The notes: generated from the letters alone by a model not told the origin. Shown: positions 25,449 to 36,573, counted from the stretch's first letter. The stretch is 64,000 nt of DNA from Sphingopyxis yananensis (GCF_020687785.1 NZ_JAJEWI010000001.1:124001-188000); one strand, 5' to 3'. Made by a program: numbers and translations.

Positions 25449-26267
25449 ATGGCCATTTCCGGCATCATTACCGTCATGGAACGCGCAGCGCGCAAGGCTG
25501 GTGCCAAGCTGCGCCGCGACTTTGGCGAAATCGAACATCTGCAAGTCTCGCAAAAAGGTCCCGCCGACTTTGTGACCAAGGCTGATCAGGCCTCGGAACG
25601 CACCCTTTACGAAGAGTTGAGCCATGCTCGTCCGGGCTGGGGCTTTTTGATGGAGGAAGCGGGCGAGATTGAGGGGGAACCCGGCAAGCCGCGTTTCATC
25701 GTCGATCCTTTGGATGGCACGTCGAACTTCCTGCACGCCATTCCGCAATTTGCGATTTCCATCGCGGTACAGGAACCCAAGCTGGGCGGTGGTTGGGGGG
25801 ATATTACCTCTGGCCTGATTTACCAGCCGGTGACCGACGAAAGCTATTGGGCGGAACGTGGTCGCGGTGCGTGGCTGCACGACCGCCGCTTGCGCGTATC
25901 GTCGCGCCGTCATTTGCACGAATGTTTGATTGGCACGGGCATCCCCTTCATGGGCCATGGCGATATGGGCCAATGGGCGCGCATTTTCGGCGCGGTAGCA
26001 CCCGAAGTGGCCGGTTTGCGTCGCTTTGGCGCTGCCAGCTTGGATTTGGCATGGGTGGCGTCGGGCCGCTTCGATGGGTTTTGGGAAAGCGATCTGAATG
26101 TCTGGGATGTTGCGGCTGGTATGTTGCTGGTGCGCGAAGCGGGCGGTTTCGTCAGCGATTATCGCGGTGGCGACCGCGCGGTTGAGCGTAAGGAGTTGAT
26201 CGCAGGTAGCGGCGCTGTGCACAGCAAGCTGCAAAAGCTGATCGCCGGATCGCTGCGGAACGCCTGA
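25449..26267 (+). CDS. suhB: Inositol monophosphatase family protein
   Basis: A 272-residue Mg-dependent phosphatase of the SuhB/IMPase family. All metal-site motifs are present: acidic EEAGEIEG, DPLDGTSNFLHAIP (metal Asp pair) and WDVAAGMLLVREAGG. It releases inositol from inositol-1-phosphate; in E. coli the homologue also acts in rRNA antitermination, which cannot be judged here. ATG 25449 chosen over TTG 25443. A strong terminator follows. Confidence 0.92.
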   Translation: MAISGIITVMERAARKAGAKLRRDFGEIEHLQVSQKGPADFVTKADQASERTLYEELSHARPGWGFLMEEAGEIEGEPGKPRFIVDPLDGTSNFLHAIPQFAISIAVQEPKLGGGWGDITSGLIYQPVTDESYWAERGRGAWLHDRRLRVSSRRHLHECLIGTGIPFMGHGDMGQWARIFGAVAPEVAGLRRFGAASLDLAWVASGRFDGFWESDLNVWDVAAGMLLVREAGGFVSDYRGGDRAVERKELIAGSGAVHSKLQKLIAGSLRNA

Positions 26268-26322
26268 TCTGAAAACCGCCTTTGCCCAAATGTTGACAGG
26301 CAAGGGGCTGCGGCGCGCTAAA

Positions 26323-26361
26323 AATAAAGGCCGCTCACCAATAGGGTGGGTGGCCTTTATT
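26323..26361. terminator. Bidirectional terminator after suhB
   Basis: AATAAAGGCC (26323-26332) pairs with GGCCTTTATT (26352-26361), with CACC/GGTG extending the stem inside. The A- and T-rich ends suit both strands, matching the convergent suhB and YbjN genes. Confidence 0.88.
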
Positions 26362-26410
26362 TATGTGGGTCATTGATGAATATATCGGCGGGTGGATATT
26401 GCCCGAACCG

Positions 26411-26908
26411 TCATTCGGCCTCTTCGCCGTTCACAAATTTCCCAAAGCTGCTCACTAGCGACTTCCAGATGGCAAAAGACTCGACGATATTCTCACGCGG
26501 CAAACCGTTGAAGTCCAGATCGACGTCCATTTCTATGACAGGGTCTCCGCTGTCATCCACATAAGCGCGGGCAAAGCGTTTTTTGCGATTCCATTGATTG
26601 ATGCGATCGGTCTCGAACACATCGCTGATGCTGTAGCCCGCATAAAATTGGATGGTCTTGCAATTGGTCTTGGCATCGTCGCAGTCCATGAACAGCACCA
26701 GCGAATTGGTGCCATTGACCGACATACGAAAAGACGGAGCCTCGCCTTTTTTGTTAATTATTTCGGGGGCAAAGCCTTCGGCCTTGGCCAGTGCAAACAA
26801 AGTTTTTGGATTTTTGGCATCAACCCATGTCTGGGCTACAGCGGCTGGCGATCCAACCATCGCCGCCAGCAAAAGGGGAAGGGAGAGCCTTGTCACGAGC
26901 GAGCGCAT
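26411..26908 (-). CDS. YbjN-domain secreted protein
   Basis: A 165-residue protein with a signal peptide (LPLLLAAMVGSPAAVAQ, cleavage around residue 25) followed by a YbjN/T3SS-chaperone-like domain: FALAKAEGF, LFMDCDDAKTNCKTIQFY and WNRKKRFARAYVDDSGDPVIEMD. The family is linked to stress and motility phenotypes in E. coli, without a defined biochemical role. Two Cys in DCDDAKTNC are four to six residues apart and likely oxidised in the periplasm. Confidence 0.82.
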   Translation of the reverse strand: MRSLVTRLSLPLLLAAMVGSPAAVAQTWVDAKNPKTLFALAKAEGFAPEIINKKGEAPSFRMSVNGTNSLVLFMDCDDAKTNCKTIQFYAGYSISDVFETDRINQWNRKKRFARAYVDDSGDPVIEMDVDLDFNGLPRENIVESFAIWKSLVSSFGKFVNGEEAE

Positions 26909-27028
26909 GTCATTCCTTTTTATCGATCATAGGATAAAGGGTAGAAAGAGATATTTTTATATTACGTCAATAGATTGCCGGAATTGGTTGATAGCGAAAT
27001 TGGGCGTCTTTGCTGTTTCCACGACGTC

Positions 27029-27175
27029 ATGGCTTTTCGCAAGGCGTATCGCTCACCAAGGCTAAGTGGCGGAAATGTCATTGCCTTGCTGTTATGTTGT
27101 TATGGCTGGTTGGCCGCAGGATATTCGACGCCGGTGGAATTTTACGCGTTGGTTCGCGCCTACTTTTCGATCTAG
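27029..27175 (+). CDS. Possible 48-aa membrane peptide
   Basis: Within the 400-bp gap before nuoA (26909-27309), one plus-strand frame gives 48 residues with a basic N-terminus and a hydrophobic helix (NVIALLLCCYGWLAAGY). Codon usage is reasonable but no ribosome site is evident, and no family is recognised. The rest of the gap holds an 18-bp inverted repeat and presumably the nuo promoter. Confidence 0.25.
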   Translation: MAFRKAYRSPRLSGGNVIALLLCCYGWLAAGYSTPVEFYALVRAYFSI

Positions 27176-27259
27176 CCACGATAATCCACTCATTTGATGA
27201 TAAAATCATGGCCTCAGTGCTTGCGGGAAGGGGATAGCTGGCCTAAAGCGCGTCCAATC

Positions 27260-27277
27260 GGGTGAAGAAGTTCACCC
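27260..27277 (+). promoter_or_regulatory. 18-bp inverted repeat upstream of nuoA
   Basis: GGGTGAA (27260-27266) and TTCACCC (27271-27277) are perfect inverted arms with a 4-bp centre, 33 bp before the nuoA start. The symmetry suits a dimeric regulator site, or a small hairpin in the leader. No regulator is identified. Confidence 0.45.
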
Positions 27278-27309
27278 CAATGATTGCACAAACTTGACTG
27301 CGAGTTCCC

Positions 27310-27684
27310 ATGGTCGATCTGACGCATTATCTGCCGATTCTGATCTTTCTGGCGATAGCTCTGGCACTATCCACGGCATTTGTATTTTTGCCGATGGGTG
27401 TGGCGAAGCTGACCGGATCGCATCAGCCCGACGCCGAAAAGCTGACGGAATATGAGTGCGGCTTCCCTGCATTTGAAAGTGCACGTGGCCAATTTGACGT
27501 GCGCTTTTATCTCGTCGCTATCCTTTTTATCATCTTCGATCTTGAAGCTGCCTTCCTCTTTCCCTGGGCTGTTAGCCTGGATGTGATTGGTTGGGCTGGC
27601 TGGGGCGCCATGATGGTGTTCCTCGGCATTTTGTTGGTCGGCTTTATTTATGAATGGAAGAAAGGGGCGTTGGATTGGGAATGA
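27310..27684 (+). CDS. nuoA: NADH-quinone oxidoreductase subunit A
   Basis: A 124-residue membrane subunit with three helices. The conserved loop [23 protein letters not shown] carries the Cys of the quinone-site loop, and [12 protein letters not shown] marks the second helix. NuoA helps tie the membrane arm to the quinone-binding region. First gene of the fourteen-gene complex I operon; its stop overlaps nuoB (ATGA). Confidence 0.95.
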   Translation: MVDLTHYLPILIFLAIALALSTAFVFLPMGVAKLTGSHQPDAEKLTEYECGFPAFESARGQFDVRFYLVAILFIIFDLEAAFLFPWAVSLDVIGWAGWGAMMVFLGILLVGFIYEWKKGALDWE

Positions 27685-28235
27685 CCAATACATCTATCCT
27701 CACCCCCGGTCAGATGCCGGTTGCGCCCGGCACTGCTCCGGACCAAGGGTTTTTCGATGATCTGAATGCCGAGGTGAATGACAAGGGTTTTCTTGTTACC
27801 TCGGCTGAGGATCTTTTTTCGTGGGCGCGCACCGGCTCGCTGTGGTGGATGACCTTTGGTCTGGCCTGCTGCGCGGTGGAAATGATCCATGTGAACATGC
27901 CGCGTTATGACATGGAGCGTTTCGGCGCTGCGCCGCGCGCTTCGCCGCGCCAGTCGGACGTGATGATTGTTGCTGGTACGCTGTGCAACAAAATGGCGCC
28001 GGCATTGCGCCGCGTGTATGACCAGATGTCGAACCCCAAATATGTGATTTCGATGGGCAGCTGCGCCAATGGTGGCGGCTATTACCATTATAGCTATTCG
28101 GTGGTTCGCGGCTGTGATCGCATCGTTCCGGTGGACATTTATGTTCCCGGGTGCCCGCCGACCGCCGAAGCTTTGCTTTATGGCGTGATGCAGTTGCAGC
28201 GGAAAATCCGCCGCGTTGGGACGATTGAACGCTGA
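27681..28235 (+). CDS. nuoB: NADH-quinone oxidoreductase subunit B
   Basis: A 184-residue subunit carrying the terminal N2 cluster beside the quinone site. Cys ligands are visible in [17 protein letters not shown] and [11 protein letters not shown]. The start is set by the ATGA overlap with nuoA; an in-frame TTG at 27654 is disfavoured. The stop overlaps the nuoC start by one base (TGATG). Confidence 0.96.
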   Translation: MTNTSILTPGQMPVAPGTAPDQGFFDDLNAEVNDKGFLVTSAEDLFSWARTGSLWWMTFGLACCAVEMIHVNMPRYDMERFGAAPRASPRQSDVMIVAGTLCNKMAPALRRVYDQMSNPKYVISMGSCANGGGYYHYSYSVVRGCDRIVPVDIYVPGCPPTAEALLYGVMQLQRKIRRVGTIER

Positions 28236-28858
28236 TGGCCCATAATGCTCCCCTCATCGCCCCTCGGGCAGGGATTGCGGCTGATCTGAAGTCCGTATTG
28301 GGTGTAGATCTGCTGGATCATGTTTTCGCCGTTGATGAAGACAGCATCACCGTAAAGCGCGATGCGCTGGGCGGTGTGATGGTCGCGCTGCGCGACCGGC
28401 TGGAATATCAGCAACTGATGGAAATTGCGGGTGTTGACTATCTGGACCGTGCCGAACGGTTCGAGGTGGTTTATCATTTGCTGTCGGTGACGAAAAATCA
28501 CCGCCTGCGTGTACGCGTCACCACCGACGAAGCCACGCCGGTGCCGACGGTCGTCAACATCTGGCCCGTCGCGGGTTGGTTGGAACGTGAAGTGTTCGAC
28601 ATGTATGGCGTGTTGTTCGCTGGCAATCCCGATTTGCGCCGTATTTTGACGGACTATGGCTTTGAAGGCCATCCGCAGCGCAAGGATTTCCCGCTGACCG
28701 GTTATGTCGAATTGCGCTATTCCGAAGAGGAAAAGCGCGTCGTGCAAGAACCTGTTCGTTTGCAACAGGATTTCCGCAGCTTTGACTTTATGTCGCCATG
28801 GGAAGGTGCTGATTATGTGCTGCCCGGCGATGAGAAGGCCGAAGGAGATAAAGCATGA
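28235..28858 (+). CDS. nuoC: NADH-quinone oxidoreductase subunit C
   Basis: A 207-residue 30-kDa subunit of the connecting arm. The family signature [35 protein letters not shown] is present in full across residues about 120-155. No cofactor. It is a separate gene, not fused to nuoD as in E. coli. Overlaps nuoD by ATGA. Confidence 0.95.
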   Translation: MAHNAPLIAPRAGIAADLKSVLGVDLLDHVFAVDEDSITVKRDALGGVMVALRDRLEYQQLMEIAGVDYLDRAERFEVVYHLLSVTKNHRLRVRVTTDEATPVPTVVNIWPVAGWLEREVFDMYGVLFAGNPDLRRILTDYGFEGHPQRKDFPLTGYVELRYSEEEKRVVQEPVRLQQDFRSFDFMSPWEGADYVLPGDEKAEGDKA

Positions 28859-30123
28859 CGGAAACCGTAACCGTCAAGCATCACGGCAGTGATATGTTCG
28901 AAGGCTATCCCATTGATGGCCCGCTGGACCCCGGTTCAACCGCTGGCGACCTGAGCGTTAGCAATTATACGATTAACTTCGGCCCGCAGCACCCTGCGGC
29001 GCACGGCGTTTTGCGTATGGTGTTGGAACTGGACGGCGAAATCATCGAACGTGTCGATCCGCACGTCGGCCTGCTGCATCGCGGCACCGAAAAGCTGATC
29101 GAGCATAAAACCTATCTTCAGGCTTTGCCTTATTTTGACCGCCTCGACTATTGCTCGCCCTTGGGCATGGAGCATAGCTATGTTCTGGCTGTCGAAAAAT
29201 TGCTGGGCCTAGAGGTTCCAGAGCGCGGCCAATATCTGCGGGTGATGTTTGCGGAATTGACGCGCATTTGTAACCATATGCTGAACATCGGTGCTCATGT
29301 CATGGACGTTGGCGCGATGACGCCGAACCTGTGGGTGTTCGAACTGCGCGAAGATTGCCTGAACTTCTTTGAACGGGCGTCGGGCGCGCGGATGCACAGC
29401 GCCTATTTCCGTCCCGGCGGCGTTCATCAAGATGTGCCAGAAAAGCTGTTGGTGGATATTGCAGATTGGGTAGATACACGTCTGCCCAAGCTGTTCGGCG
29501 ATGCCATGAGCTTGGTTATCGATAACCGCATTTTCAAACAGCGTAACGTCGATATTTCGACCGTGAGCAAAGAAGATGCCTTGGCGTGGGGCTTCTCTGG
29601 TCCGATGATCCGTGGCAGCGGTATTGCATGGGATTTGCGGAAATCGCAGCCCTATGACGCTTATGCCAAGATGGACTTTGACATTCCGGTTGGCACACGC
29701 GGCGATTGCTATGATCGTTTCATGGTGCGCGTCCAAGAAGTCTATCAATCGGCCCGCATCATCAAGCAGTGCATCAACGAAATGCCGTCAGGCCCCGTTG
29801 CCAGCACCGATCGCAAGGTCGTGCCGCCCAAGCGCGGCGAAATGAAGCAATCGATGGAAAGCTTGATCCACCATTTCAAGCTCTACACCGAGGGTTTCCA
29901 CGTTCCCGCTGGCGAAGTCTATGTCGCCACCGAAAGCCCGAAGGGCGAATTTGGCGTCTATTTGGTCAGCGATGGTTCCAACAAACCTTATCGCTGCAAA
30001 ATTCGCCCGACCGCATTCAGCCACCTTCAGGCGATGGATATGATGTCCAAGGGGCATATGCTGGCCGATACCACGGCTATCATCGGTGCCATCGACGTCG
30101 TGTTCGGGGAGTGTGACCGTTGA
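28855..30123 (+). CDS. nuoD: NADH-quinone oxidoreductase subunit D
   Basis: A 422-residue 49-kDa subunit that forms the quinone cavity with NuoB. Visible: [14 protein letters not shown] with the quinone-site His, [28 protein letters not shown] with the conserved Tyr, and C-terminal DVVFGECDR. It is related to NiFe hydrogenase large subunits but lacks the metal Cys. The stop codon overlaps a SnoaL-like gene (TTGA) rather than nuoE. Confidence 0.96.
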   Translation: MTETVTVKHHGSDMFEGYPIDGPLDPGSTAGDLSVSNYTINFGPQHPAAHGVLRMVLELDGEIIERVDPHVGLLHRGTEKLIEHKTYLQALPYFDRLDYCSPLGMEHSYVLAVEKLLGLEVPERGQYLRVMFAELTRICNHMLNIGAHVMDVGAMTPNLWVFELREDCLNFFERASGARMHSAYFRPGGVHQDVPEKLLVDIADWVDTRLPKLFGDAMSLVIDNRIFKQRNVDISTVSKEDALAWGFSGPMIRGSGIAWDLRKSQPYDAYAKMDFDIPVGTRGDCYDRFMVRVQEVYQSARIIKQCINEMPSGPVASTDRKVVPPKRGEMKQSMESLIHHFKLYTEGFHVPAGEVYVATESPKGEFGVYLVSDGSNKPYRCKIRPTAFSHLQAMDMMSKGHMLADTTAIIGAIDVVFGECDR

Positions 30124-30452
30124 GCAAGCTGGCAATCGCAAAGCAGATGATCGCGCATTATAATGCGCAGGATGCGGATGCCTATGTCGCGCTGATGACC
30201 GATGATGCCGCCGAGGCGGGCTATCGCGGTGATGTGGTGCGCGATGGCAAGGAAGGCGTGCGTAGCGGCCTGAAGGCTATGTTTGCGGAATTTCCTGAAA
30301 ATCGTGCCGAAATCCTGACGGGTTATGAATTGGGCAACCATGTCGCCCTGCACGAAAAGGTGTTTCGTTCGTCCGACGCAGAACCTTTCGAGGTCATGTC
30401 GATTTACACTTTTGAAAACGACCTTGTGTCGCGCGTGGAGTTTGTCCGCTAA
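30120..30452 (+). CDS. SnoaL/NTF2-like protein inserted in the nuo operon
   Basis: A 110-residue protein with the NTF2-like cone fold pattern: an N-terminal helix with [17 protein letters not shown], then a run of strands ending [18 protein letters not shown]. Relatives include SnoaL cyclases, ketosteroid isomerases and many orphan ligand-binding proteins. The start is TTG at 30120, overlapping the nuoD stop (TTGA); its own stop overlaps nuoE by one base. Full translational coupling on both sides suggests it is made in step with complex I, as an assembly factor or a small-molecule enzyme. No catalytic residues can be assigned. Confidence 0.8.
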   Translation: MSKLAIAKQMIAHYNAQDADAYVALMTDDAAEAGYRGDVVRDGKEGVRSGLKAMFAEFPENRAEILTGYELGNHVALHEKVFRSSDAEPFEVMSIYTFENDLVSRVEFVR

Positions 30453-31120
30453 TGGCCGACGCACCCCAAATTCCCGATGAAGCCGAAGTACGCGCTCGCT
30501 GGGGCAATTTTGCCTGGACAGCCGAAAACGCCGAAAACGCCAAAACGGTTATCGCCCGTTATCCCGCCGGACGTCAGCGTTCTGCGGTGATGCCGCTTCT
30601 GGACTTGGCCCAGCGTCAGGTTGGAGCCGAGACCCAAACCCAAGGCTGGCTGCCCGTGCCGGTGATCGAATATGTCGCAGCCCAGCTCGATATGCCGTTC
30701 ATCCGCGCTTATGAAGTCGCCACCTTCTATACCATGTACAATATGGCACCCGTTGGCCGTTTCCATGTGCAGGTTTGCGGCACCACGCCGTGCCTGCTGC
30801 GCGGTTCCGACAATGTCATGGCGGCGTGTAAAAATCGCGGCATGGTCAAGGGCAAGACAACCCCTGATGGTCTGTTCACCCTGACCGAAGTGGAATGCCT
30901 TGGCACATGCACCAATGCGCCCATGGTTCAGATTAACGACGATAATTTCGAAGATCTGGATTATGACAGCATGAGCCATATCCTAGAAGAACTGGCCGCT
31001 GGTCGTCAGCCCAAGGTTGGCACGCAAAATTCGGGTCGCCACAAGGCCGATCCAGAAGGCGGACCGACGACGCTGAAGGACATGCAAAACGCCAACCATG
31101 ATTACCGGAAGGAGTGGTAA
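30452..31120 (+). CDS. nuoE: NADH-quinone oxidoreductase subunit E
   Basis: A 222-residue 24-kDa subunit holding a thioredoxin-like 2Fe-2S cluster (N1a). Ligands sit in VCGTTPCLL and VECLGTCTNAP. A C-terminal extension of about 45 residues (after LAAGRQPK) goes beyond the minimal fold and is common in alphaproteobacteria. Start ATG 30452 overlaps the stop of the SnoaL-like gene. Confidence 0.95.
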   Translation: MADAPQIPDEAEVRARWGNFAWTAENAENAKTVIARYPAGRQRSAVMPLLDLAQRQVGAETQTQGWLPVPVIEYVAAQLDMPFIRAYEVATFYTMYNMAPVGRFHVQVCGTTPCLLRGSDNVMAACKNRGMVKGKTTPDGLFTLTEVECLGTCTNAPMVQINDDNFEDLDYDSMSHILEELAAGRQPKVGTQNSGRHKADPEGGPTTLKDMQNANHDYRKEW

Positions 31121-31123
31121 GCG

Positions 31124-32413
31124 ATGCTAGCCGATAAGGATCGTATCTTTACCAATCTTTACGGGTTCCAGCCATGGAACCTTAGCTCCGCTCAAATGCG
31201 TGGCGATTGGGATAATACCAAAGATATTATCGCGCGCGGTCAAGACGCGATCATCGAAGAGATTAAAGCGTCGGGCCTGCGTGGGCGCGGCGGCGCTGGC
31301 TTTCCAACGGGCTTGAAGTGGAGCTTCATGCCCAAGGAACCACGCGAAGATCGTCCAAGCTTCTTGGTCATCAATGCCGACGAATCCGAACCGGGTTCGT
31401 GCAAAGACCGTGAAATCATCCGTCACGATCCGCACAAGCTGATCGAAGGCGCGTTGATTGCTGGTTTCGCGATGCGGGCACGTGCGGCTTATATCTATAT
31501 TCGCGGTGAGTTTATCGCCGAAGCGAAGACATTATTTGCGGCCGTCCAAGAAGCTTATGACGCGGGCCTGCTGGGCAAAAACGCGGCTGGTTCGGGCTAT
31601 GACTTCGATGTGTTCGTTCATCGCGGCGCAGGGGCTTATATCTGCGGCGAAGAAACGGCGATGATCGAAAGCTTGGAAGGCAAAAAGGGTCAGCCCCGTT
31701 TGAAGCCACCATTCCCCGCTGGCGCTGGCCTTTATGGCTGCCCCACCACGGTGAATAATGTGGAATCCATTGCGGTTGTTCCGACCATTTTGCGGCGCGG
31801 GTCGGGCTGGTTCTCCAGCATTGGCCGCGAAGGCAATAAGGGCACCAAGCTGTTCCAAATCTCGGGCCATGTGAACACCCCTTGCGTGGTCGAAGAAGAA
31901 ATGGGCATCACCTTTCGCGAATTGATCGACCGTCATTGTGGCGGCATTCGCGGTGGCTGGGACAATTTGCTGGCGGTGATCCCCGGCGGGTCGTCCGTTC
32001 CGTTGGTTCCCGCAGAACAGATCATGGATTGTCCGATGGATTTCGACGGCTTGAAGGCTGTTGGGTCGGGTCTGGGCACCGCGGCTGCCATCGTGATGGA
32101 TAAGTCCACCGATATTGTGCAGGCGATCAGCCGCATCAGCTATTTCTATAAGCATGAAAGCTGCGGCCAATGCACGCCTTGCCGTGAAGGCACGGGCTGG
32201 ATGTGGCGCGTGATGGAGCGTATGCGCACCGGTGACGCCCAGATCGAAGAAATTGACACGCTGTTTGACGTGACGAAGCAGGTGGAAGGCCATACGATTT
32301 GCGCGCTTGGCGACGCAGCGGCATGGCCCATTCAAGGCCTGATCCGTCACTTCCGTCCGGAAATGGAACGTCGCATCCGTGAAAATGGCGGCATGATGGA
32401 GGCCGCGGAATAA
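31124..32413 (+). CDS. nuoF: NADH-quinone oxidoreductase subunit F
   Basis: A 429-residue 51-kDa subunit that binds NADH, FMN and cluster N3. Visible: [16 protein letters not shown] (FMN/NADH glycine-rich site), [28 protein letters not shown], and the 4Fe-4S motif [15 protein letters not shown]. Start ATG 31124 lies 3 bp after nuoE. The stop overlaps nuoG by one base. Confidence 0.96.
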   Translation: MLADKDRIFTNLYGFQPWNLSSAQMRGDWDNTKDIIARGQDAIIEEIKASGLRGRGGAGFPTGLKWSFMPKEPREDRPSFLVINADESEPGSCKDREIIRHDPHKLIEGALIAGFAMRARAAYIYIRGEFIAEAKTLFAAVQEAYDAGLLGKNAAGSGYDFDVFVHRGAGAYICGEETAMIESLEGKKGQPRLKPPFPAGAGLYGCPTTVNNVESIAVVPTILRRGSGWFSSIGREGNKGTKLFQISGHVNTPCVVEEEMGITFRELIDRHCGGIRGGWDNLLAVIPGGSSVPLVPAEQIMDCPMDFDGLKAVGSGLGTAAAIVMDKSTDIVQAISRISYFYKHESCGQCTPCREGTGWMWRVMERMRTGDAQIEEIDTLFDVTKQVEGHTICALGDAAAWPIQGLIRHFRPEMERRIRENGGMMEAAE

Positions 32414-34425
32414 TGGTTAAAGTCACCGTAGACGGCCAAGAATTGGAAGTGCCACAGGGCGCGACCGTTCTTCAGGCTTGCGAAATGGCGGGGAAGGAAA
32501 TTCCCCGTTTCTGTTACCACGAACGCCTGAGCATTGCGGGCAACTGCCGCATGTGCTTGGTCGAAGTGTCCCCCGGACCGCCCAAGCCGCAAGCATCTTG
32601 CGCGCTGCCCGCCGCCGAAGGTCAGGTCATCAAGACCGACAGCCCGATGGTGAAAAAGGCACGCGAGGGCGTGATGGAATTTCTGCTGATCAACCACCCG
32701 CTGGATTGCCCGATTTGCGATCAGGGCGGCGAGTGTGATCTTCAGGATCAATCGGTTGCTTATGGTCGTGGCGGTTCGCGCTATGACGAAAATAAGCGCG
32801 CCGTGACCGAAAAATATATGGGCCCCATCGTGAAAACGGTGATGACCCGCTGCATCCAATGCACACGCTGCGTGCGCTTCGCCGAAGAAGTGGCGGGTGT
32901 CGAAGAAATCGGTGCGATTTATCGCGGCGAAAATATGCAGATCACCAGCTATCTTGAGCGCGCGGTTAACAGCGAACTCAGCGGTAACGTGGTCGATCTG
33001 TGCCCTGTGGGTGCTTTGACGTCGAAACCCTATGCTTTCGAAGCCCGTCCTTGGGAACTTACCAAGACCATGGGCATCGACATGACCGACGCTGTTGGCA
33101 CCAATGTGCGCATCGACAGCCGTGGCCGCCAAGTGCTGCGCGTTCTGCCGCGCGTCAATGATGACGTGAACGAAGAATGGGCCAGCGACAAGACACGCCA
33201 CCATGTCGATGGTCTGATCTTGCGCCGCCTTGACCGCCCGTTCGTCCGCAAGGATGGCAAGCTGGTGGAAGCAAGCTGGGGCGAAGCCTTTGCCGCCATC
33301 AAGGCGGTCAATGCTGGTTCGTCGGTTGCGGCCATAGCGGGCGATATGGCGGATTGCGAAACCATGTTTGCGGCCAAGGCTTTGGTCAGCGCATTGGGTT
33401 CCAACCTGCTCGAAGGTCGTCAGACCGGCCTGAAATATGATGTATCCAGCCTGTCGGCTGTCAATTTCAACACCAGCATTGCACAGGCTGAAAATGCTGA
33501 TCTGGTGCTGTTGGTTGGCACCAATCTGCGCTGGGAAGCACCGCTGATCAACACCCGCATCCGCAAGGCTGCGTGGAAGCGCGGCGTCAAGGTTTATACC
33601 ATCGGTCAAGATATTGACCAAAGCTATAAGACCCAGCATCTGGGCAATGACGCTTCGCTGGTTGCCAATCTGCCTGCTGATGTATTGGAAGCCCTGTCGA
33701 AGGCAGAGCGGCCGATGATCATTGCTGGCGGCGGCGCGCTGGCGATCGACGGTGTGCATGGCGCTTTGTTGGCCTTGGCAGACAAGGTTGGCGCGGTGAA
33801 GGACGGCTGGAACGGCTTTAACGTTGTTCATTTCTCGGCCGCTCGTATGGGCAGTTTGATGCTGGGCTATGCGCAAGTTGGCGGTATCGCGGATATCATC
33901 GCAGCCAAGCCAAAGCTGGCCTTCTTCTTGGGCGCCGATGAAGTCGACTTCACCAATTTTGCCGGCACGGTAAAGGTTTATGTGGGCCATCATGGTGACA
34001 AGGGCGCGCATGCGGCTGACATCATCCTGCCAGCCGCCGCATGGACGGAAAAAGACTTTACGACGGTCAACACCGAAGGCCGCGTCCAACGCAGCGAACG
34101 CGCGGTCTTTGCCCCCGGCGATGCCCGTGAAGATTGGAGCATTTTCCGCGCACTGGCCGATACGTTGGGCGTAAGCCTTGGTTTCGACAGCTTTGACGCT
34201 TGCCGCGCTGCAATGGTGGCAGAGGTTCCGGCGCTGGGCGTCGAAGGCTTGGCGGATTATGGTTGGACAGTACCAAAGCTGCCCTCGAACCCCGAAGCGC
34301 GGGAAATCGGTACGCCGATCAAGGATTTTTACCTGACCAACGCGATTTGCCGCGCATCGCCGACCATGCAGCGTTGTTCGGATGAACTGATCCACGGCGT
34401 TGAATTTGTGGAGGCAGCGGAATGA
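32413..34425 (+). CDS. nuoG: NADH-quinone oxidoreductase subunit G
   Basis: A 670-residue 75-kDa subunit. The N-terminal ferredoxin-like region carries several clusters: [15 protein letters not shown] (2Fe-2S), [17 protein letters not shown], then [10 protein letters not shown] and [13 protein letters not shown] (4Fe-4S). The rest resembles a molybdopterin oxidoreductase fold that has lost its cofactor, as usual for alphaproteobacterial NuoG. Overlaps nuoH by ATGA. Confidence 0.95.
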   Translation: MVKVTVDGQELEVPQGATVLQACEMAGKEIPRFCYHERLSIAGNCRMCLVEVSPGPPKPQASCALPAAEGQVIKTDSPMVKKAREGVMEFLLINHPLDCPICDQGGECDLQDQSVAYGRGGSRYDENKRAVTEKYMGPIVKTVMTRCIQCTRCVRFAEEVAGVEEIGAIYRGENMQITSYLERAVNSELSGNVVDLCPVGALTSKPYAFEARPWELTKTMGIDMTDAVGTNVRIDSRGRQVLRVLPRVNDDVNEEWASDKTRHHVDGLILRRLDRPFVRKDGKLVEASWGEAFAAIKAVNAGSSVAAIAGDMADCETMFAAKALVSALGSNLLEGRQTGLKYDVSSLSAVNFNTSIAQAENADLVLLVGTNLRWEAPLINTRIRKAAWKRGVKVYTIGQDIDQSYKTQHLGNDASLVANLPADVLEALSKAERPMIIAGGGALAIDGVHGALLALADKVGAVKDGWNGFNVVHFSAARMGSLMLGYAQVGGIADIIAAKPKLAFFLGADEVDFTNFAGTVKVYVGHHGDKGAHAADIILPAAAWTEKDFTTVNTEGRVQRSERAVFAPGDAREDWSIFRALADTLGVSLGFDSFDACRAAMVAEVPALGVEGLADYGWTVPKLPSNPEAREIGTPIKDFYLTNAICRASPTMQRCSDELIHGVEFVEAAE

Positions 34426-35465
34426 CCGAGTTTTTCCAAAGCCTAGGCCTGTCCTATGAATGGGCATGGGGCCTTGCCACCGTCGCTGGCATTTTGTTGA
34501 TCGCTTTGCCGCTGATGCTGGCGGTGGCGATGATCATCTACGCCGACCGTAAAATTTGGGCCGCCATTGCACTGCGCCGTGGCCCCAACGTGGTTGGTCC
34601 CTTTGGTCTGCTGCAAAGTTTCGCCGACGGTCTGAAGGTTTTCTTGCAGGAAACCATTGTTCCGACCGCCGCCAACCGCACCTTGTTCCTGATCGCACCG
34701 ATCATCACCTTCACGGTGGCGCTGATTGCTTGGGCGGTAATCCCGTTCAACTCTGGCGCGGTGCTGGCCGATATTAACGTTGGCTTGCTCTATATTTTGG
34801 CGGTCAGCTCGCTGGGTGTTTATGGCGTGATTTTGGCGGGTTGGGCGTCCAACTCGAAATATCCGTTCTTCTCAGCGCTGCGTGCATCGGCTCAGATGAT
34901 CTCTTATGAAGTCTCGATGGGATTCATCTTGATCGGCGTGATCCTGTTCGCCGACAGCTTTAACATGAACGAAATCGTCAAGGCACAGCAAGGCCACGGT
35001 CTTGGCATCGTCAACGCTTTTGGTTTCAACTTGCTGTTATTCCCGTTGGCGATCATGTTCTTGATCACCGCCTTGGCGGAAACGGCCCGTGCGCCGTTCG
35101 ACTTGACCGAAGCGGAAAGCGAACTCGTCGCCGGTTATCAAACCGAATATTCGTCGATGAGCTTTGCGCTGTTCTGGCTGGGTGAATATGCGAACGTCAT
35201 TTTGATGTGTGCATTGAACGCCATTTTGTTCTGGGGTGGCTGGTTGCCGCCGCTGGATTGGGCACCGCTCTATCTGGTTCCCGGCTTTGTCTGGCTGCTG
35301 CTGAAGATTGCTTTCTTCTTCTTCGTGTTCAGCTGGGTGAAGGCAACGGTTCCCCGTTATCGTTATGACCAGTTGATGCGTTTGGGTTGGAAAATCTTCC
35401 TGCCATTGTCGTTGATCTTTGTGGTCTTGGTTTCCGGTTATCTGATGCTGACGAGGTACGCATGA
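34422..35465 (+). CDS. nuoH: NADH-quinone oxidoreductase subunit H
   Basis: A 347-residue membrane subunit with about eight helices that joins the quinone tunnel to the proton channels. Signatures: [21 protein letters not shown], the acidic cytoplasmic loop [21 protein letters not shown], and [20 protein letters not shown]. Overlaps nuoI by ATGA. Confidence 0.96.
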   Translation: MTEFFQSLGLSYEWAWGLATVAGILLIALPLMLAVAMIIYADRKIWAAIALRRGPNVVGPFGLLQSFADGLKVFLQETIVPTAANRTLFLIAPIITFTVALIAWAVIPFNSGAVLADINVGLLYILAVSSLGVYGVILAGWASNSKYPFFSALRASAQMISYEVSMGFILIGVILFADSFNMNEIVKAQQGHGLGIVNAFGFNLLLFPLAIMFLITALAETARAPFDLTEAESELVAGYQTEYSSMSFALFWLGEYANVILMCALNAILFWGGWLPPLDWAPLYLVPGFVWLLLKIAFFFFVFSWVKATVPRYRYDQLMRLGWKIFLPLSLIFVVLVSGYLMLTRYA

Positions 35466-35950
35466 GTTACGTTGGTCATCTCGTCAAAAGCTTTACGCTT
35501 TGGGAATTTGTGAAGGCGCATGCGCTGACGCTGAAATATTTCTTCAAGCCAAAAGCGACGATTAACTATCCGTTCGAAAAGAATCCGCTCTCACCACGTT
35601 TTCGTGGTGAGCATGCGCTGCGCCGCTATCCCAATGGGGAAGAGCGTTGCATCGCTTGCAAGTTGTGCGAAGCGGTGTGCCCCGCACAGGCGATCACTAT
35701 CGAAGCGGAACCGCGTGAGGACGGCTCGCGTCGCACCACGCGCTATGACATCGACATGACAAAGTGCATTTATTGCGGCTTCTGTCAGGAAGCATGTCCG
35801 GTCGATGCGATCGTCGAGGGTCCGAATTTCGAATTCGCCACCGAAACGCGCCAAGAGTTGCTTTACGACAAGGCAAAGCTGCTGGCCAATGGTGACAAAT
35901 GGGAAAGCGCGATTGCGGCAAACCTTGCCGCTGACGCGCCCTATCGCTAG
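35462..35950 (+). CDS. nuoI: NADH-quinone oxidoreductase subunit I
   Basis: A 162-residue 8Fe ferredoxin-type subunit with two 4Fe-4S motifs, [12 protein letters not shown] and [12 protein letters not shown] (clusters N6a and N6b), plus the amphipathic N-terminal helix that docks on the membrane arm. The start at 35462 is fixed by the overlap with the nuoH stop. nuoJ follows after 11 bp. Confidence 0.96.
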   Translation: MSYVGHLVKSFTLWEFVKAHALTLKYFFKPKATINYPFEKNPLSPRFRGEHALRRYPNGEERCIACKLCEAVCPAQAITIEAEPREDGSRRTTRYDIDMTKCIYCGFCQEACPVDAIVEGPNFEFATETRQELLYDKAKLLANGDKWESAIAANLAADAPYR

Positions 35951-35961
35951 GGGCAGCGCAA

Positions 35962-36573
35962 ATGATTCAAATATTTGCCTTTTATATCTTCGCTACGGTC
36001 TGCATTGCCTCTGCGGCGATGGTGATCTTTTCTCGCAACCCCGTGCATAGCGTGATGTGGCTGATCTTGGCATTTTTCAATGCTGCGGGTCTGATGCTGC
36101 TGTGCGGCGCGGAATTTATCGCCATGTTGCTGATCATTGTTTATGTCGGCGCGGTGGCGGTGTTGTTCCTGTTCGTCGTCATGATGCTGGATATTGACTT
36201 TGCTGAATTGCGAGCGGGCTTTGTCCGTTACCTTCCGCTTGGCGCGTTGGTGGCCATTATCTTGGTAGCTGAACTCGTCTTTGCGCTGGGGGCATGGAAT
36301 GCAGGGGCCATTGACATGGCCGCACGCGCCGCTCCGATTGCAACCGACATGACGAACATCGAACAAATTGGTGCGCAGATCTTTACGCGCTATGTGTTCC
36401 TGTTCGAAGCATCGGGCATGATCCTGTTGGTGGCCATGATTGGCGCCATTGTTCTGACCAACCGTCAGCGCGCAGGTGTTCGCCGGCAAGTGATTGCCGA
36501 TCAGGTCCGTCGTCGTCCGGAAGAGGCTACGCGCCTTGTTGATCAGCCCGTCGGGCAGGGGGTCGAACTGTGA
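35962..36573 (+). CDS. nuoJ: NADH-quinone oxidoreductase subunit J
   Basis: A 203-residue membrane subunit with five predicted helices. [19 protein letters not shown] and the third helix with [18 protein letters not shown], containing the pi-bulge helix region central to coupling, are clear. The basic C-terminal tail ([15 protein letters not shown]) is cytoplasmic. Overlaps nuoK by GTGA. Confidence 0.95.
   Translation: MIQIFAFYIFATVCIASAAMVIFSRNPVHSVMWLILAFFNAAGLMLLCGAEFIAMLLIIVYVGAVAVLFLFVVMMLDIDFAELRAGFVRYLPLGALVAIILVAELVFALGAWNAGAIDMAARAAPIATDMTNIEQIGAQIFTRYVFLFEASGMILLVAMIGAIVLTNRQRAGVRRQVIADQVRRRPEEATRLVDQPVGQGVEL

Noticed and set aside
32347-34467. 706-codon minus-strand ORF opposite nuoG, and similar long antisense ORFs at 36814-38649 and 39108-40421
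   Set aside because: They mirror strongly supported nuo genes; the reading frames arise from codon bias on the coding strand and show no domain.
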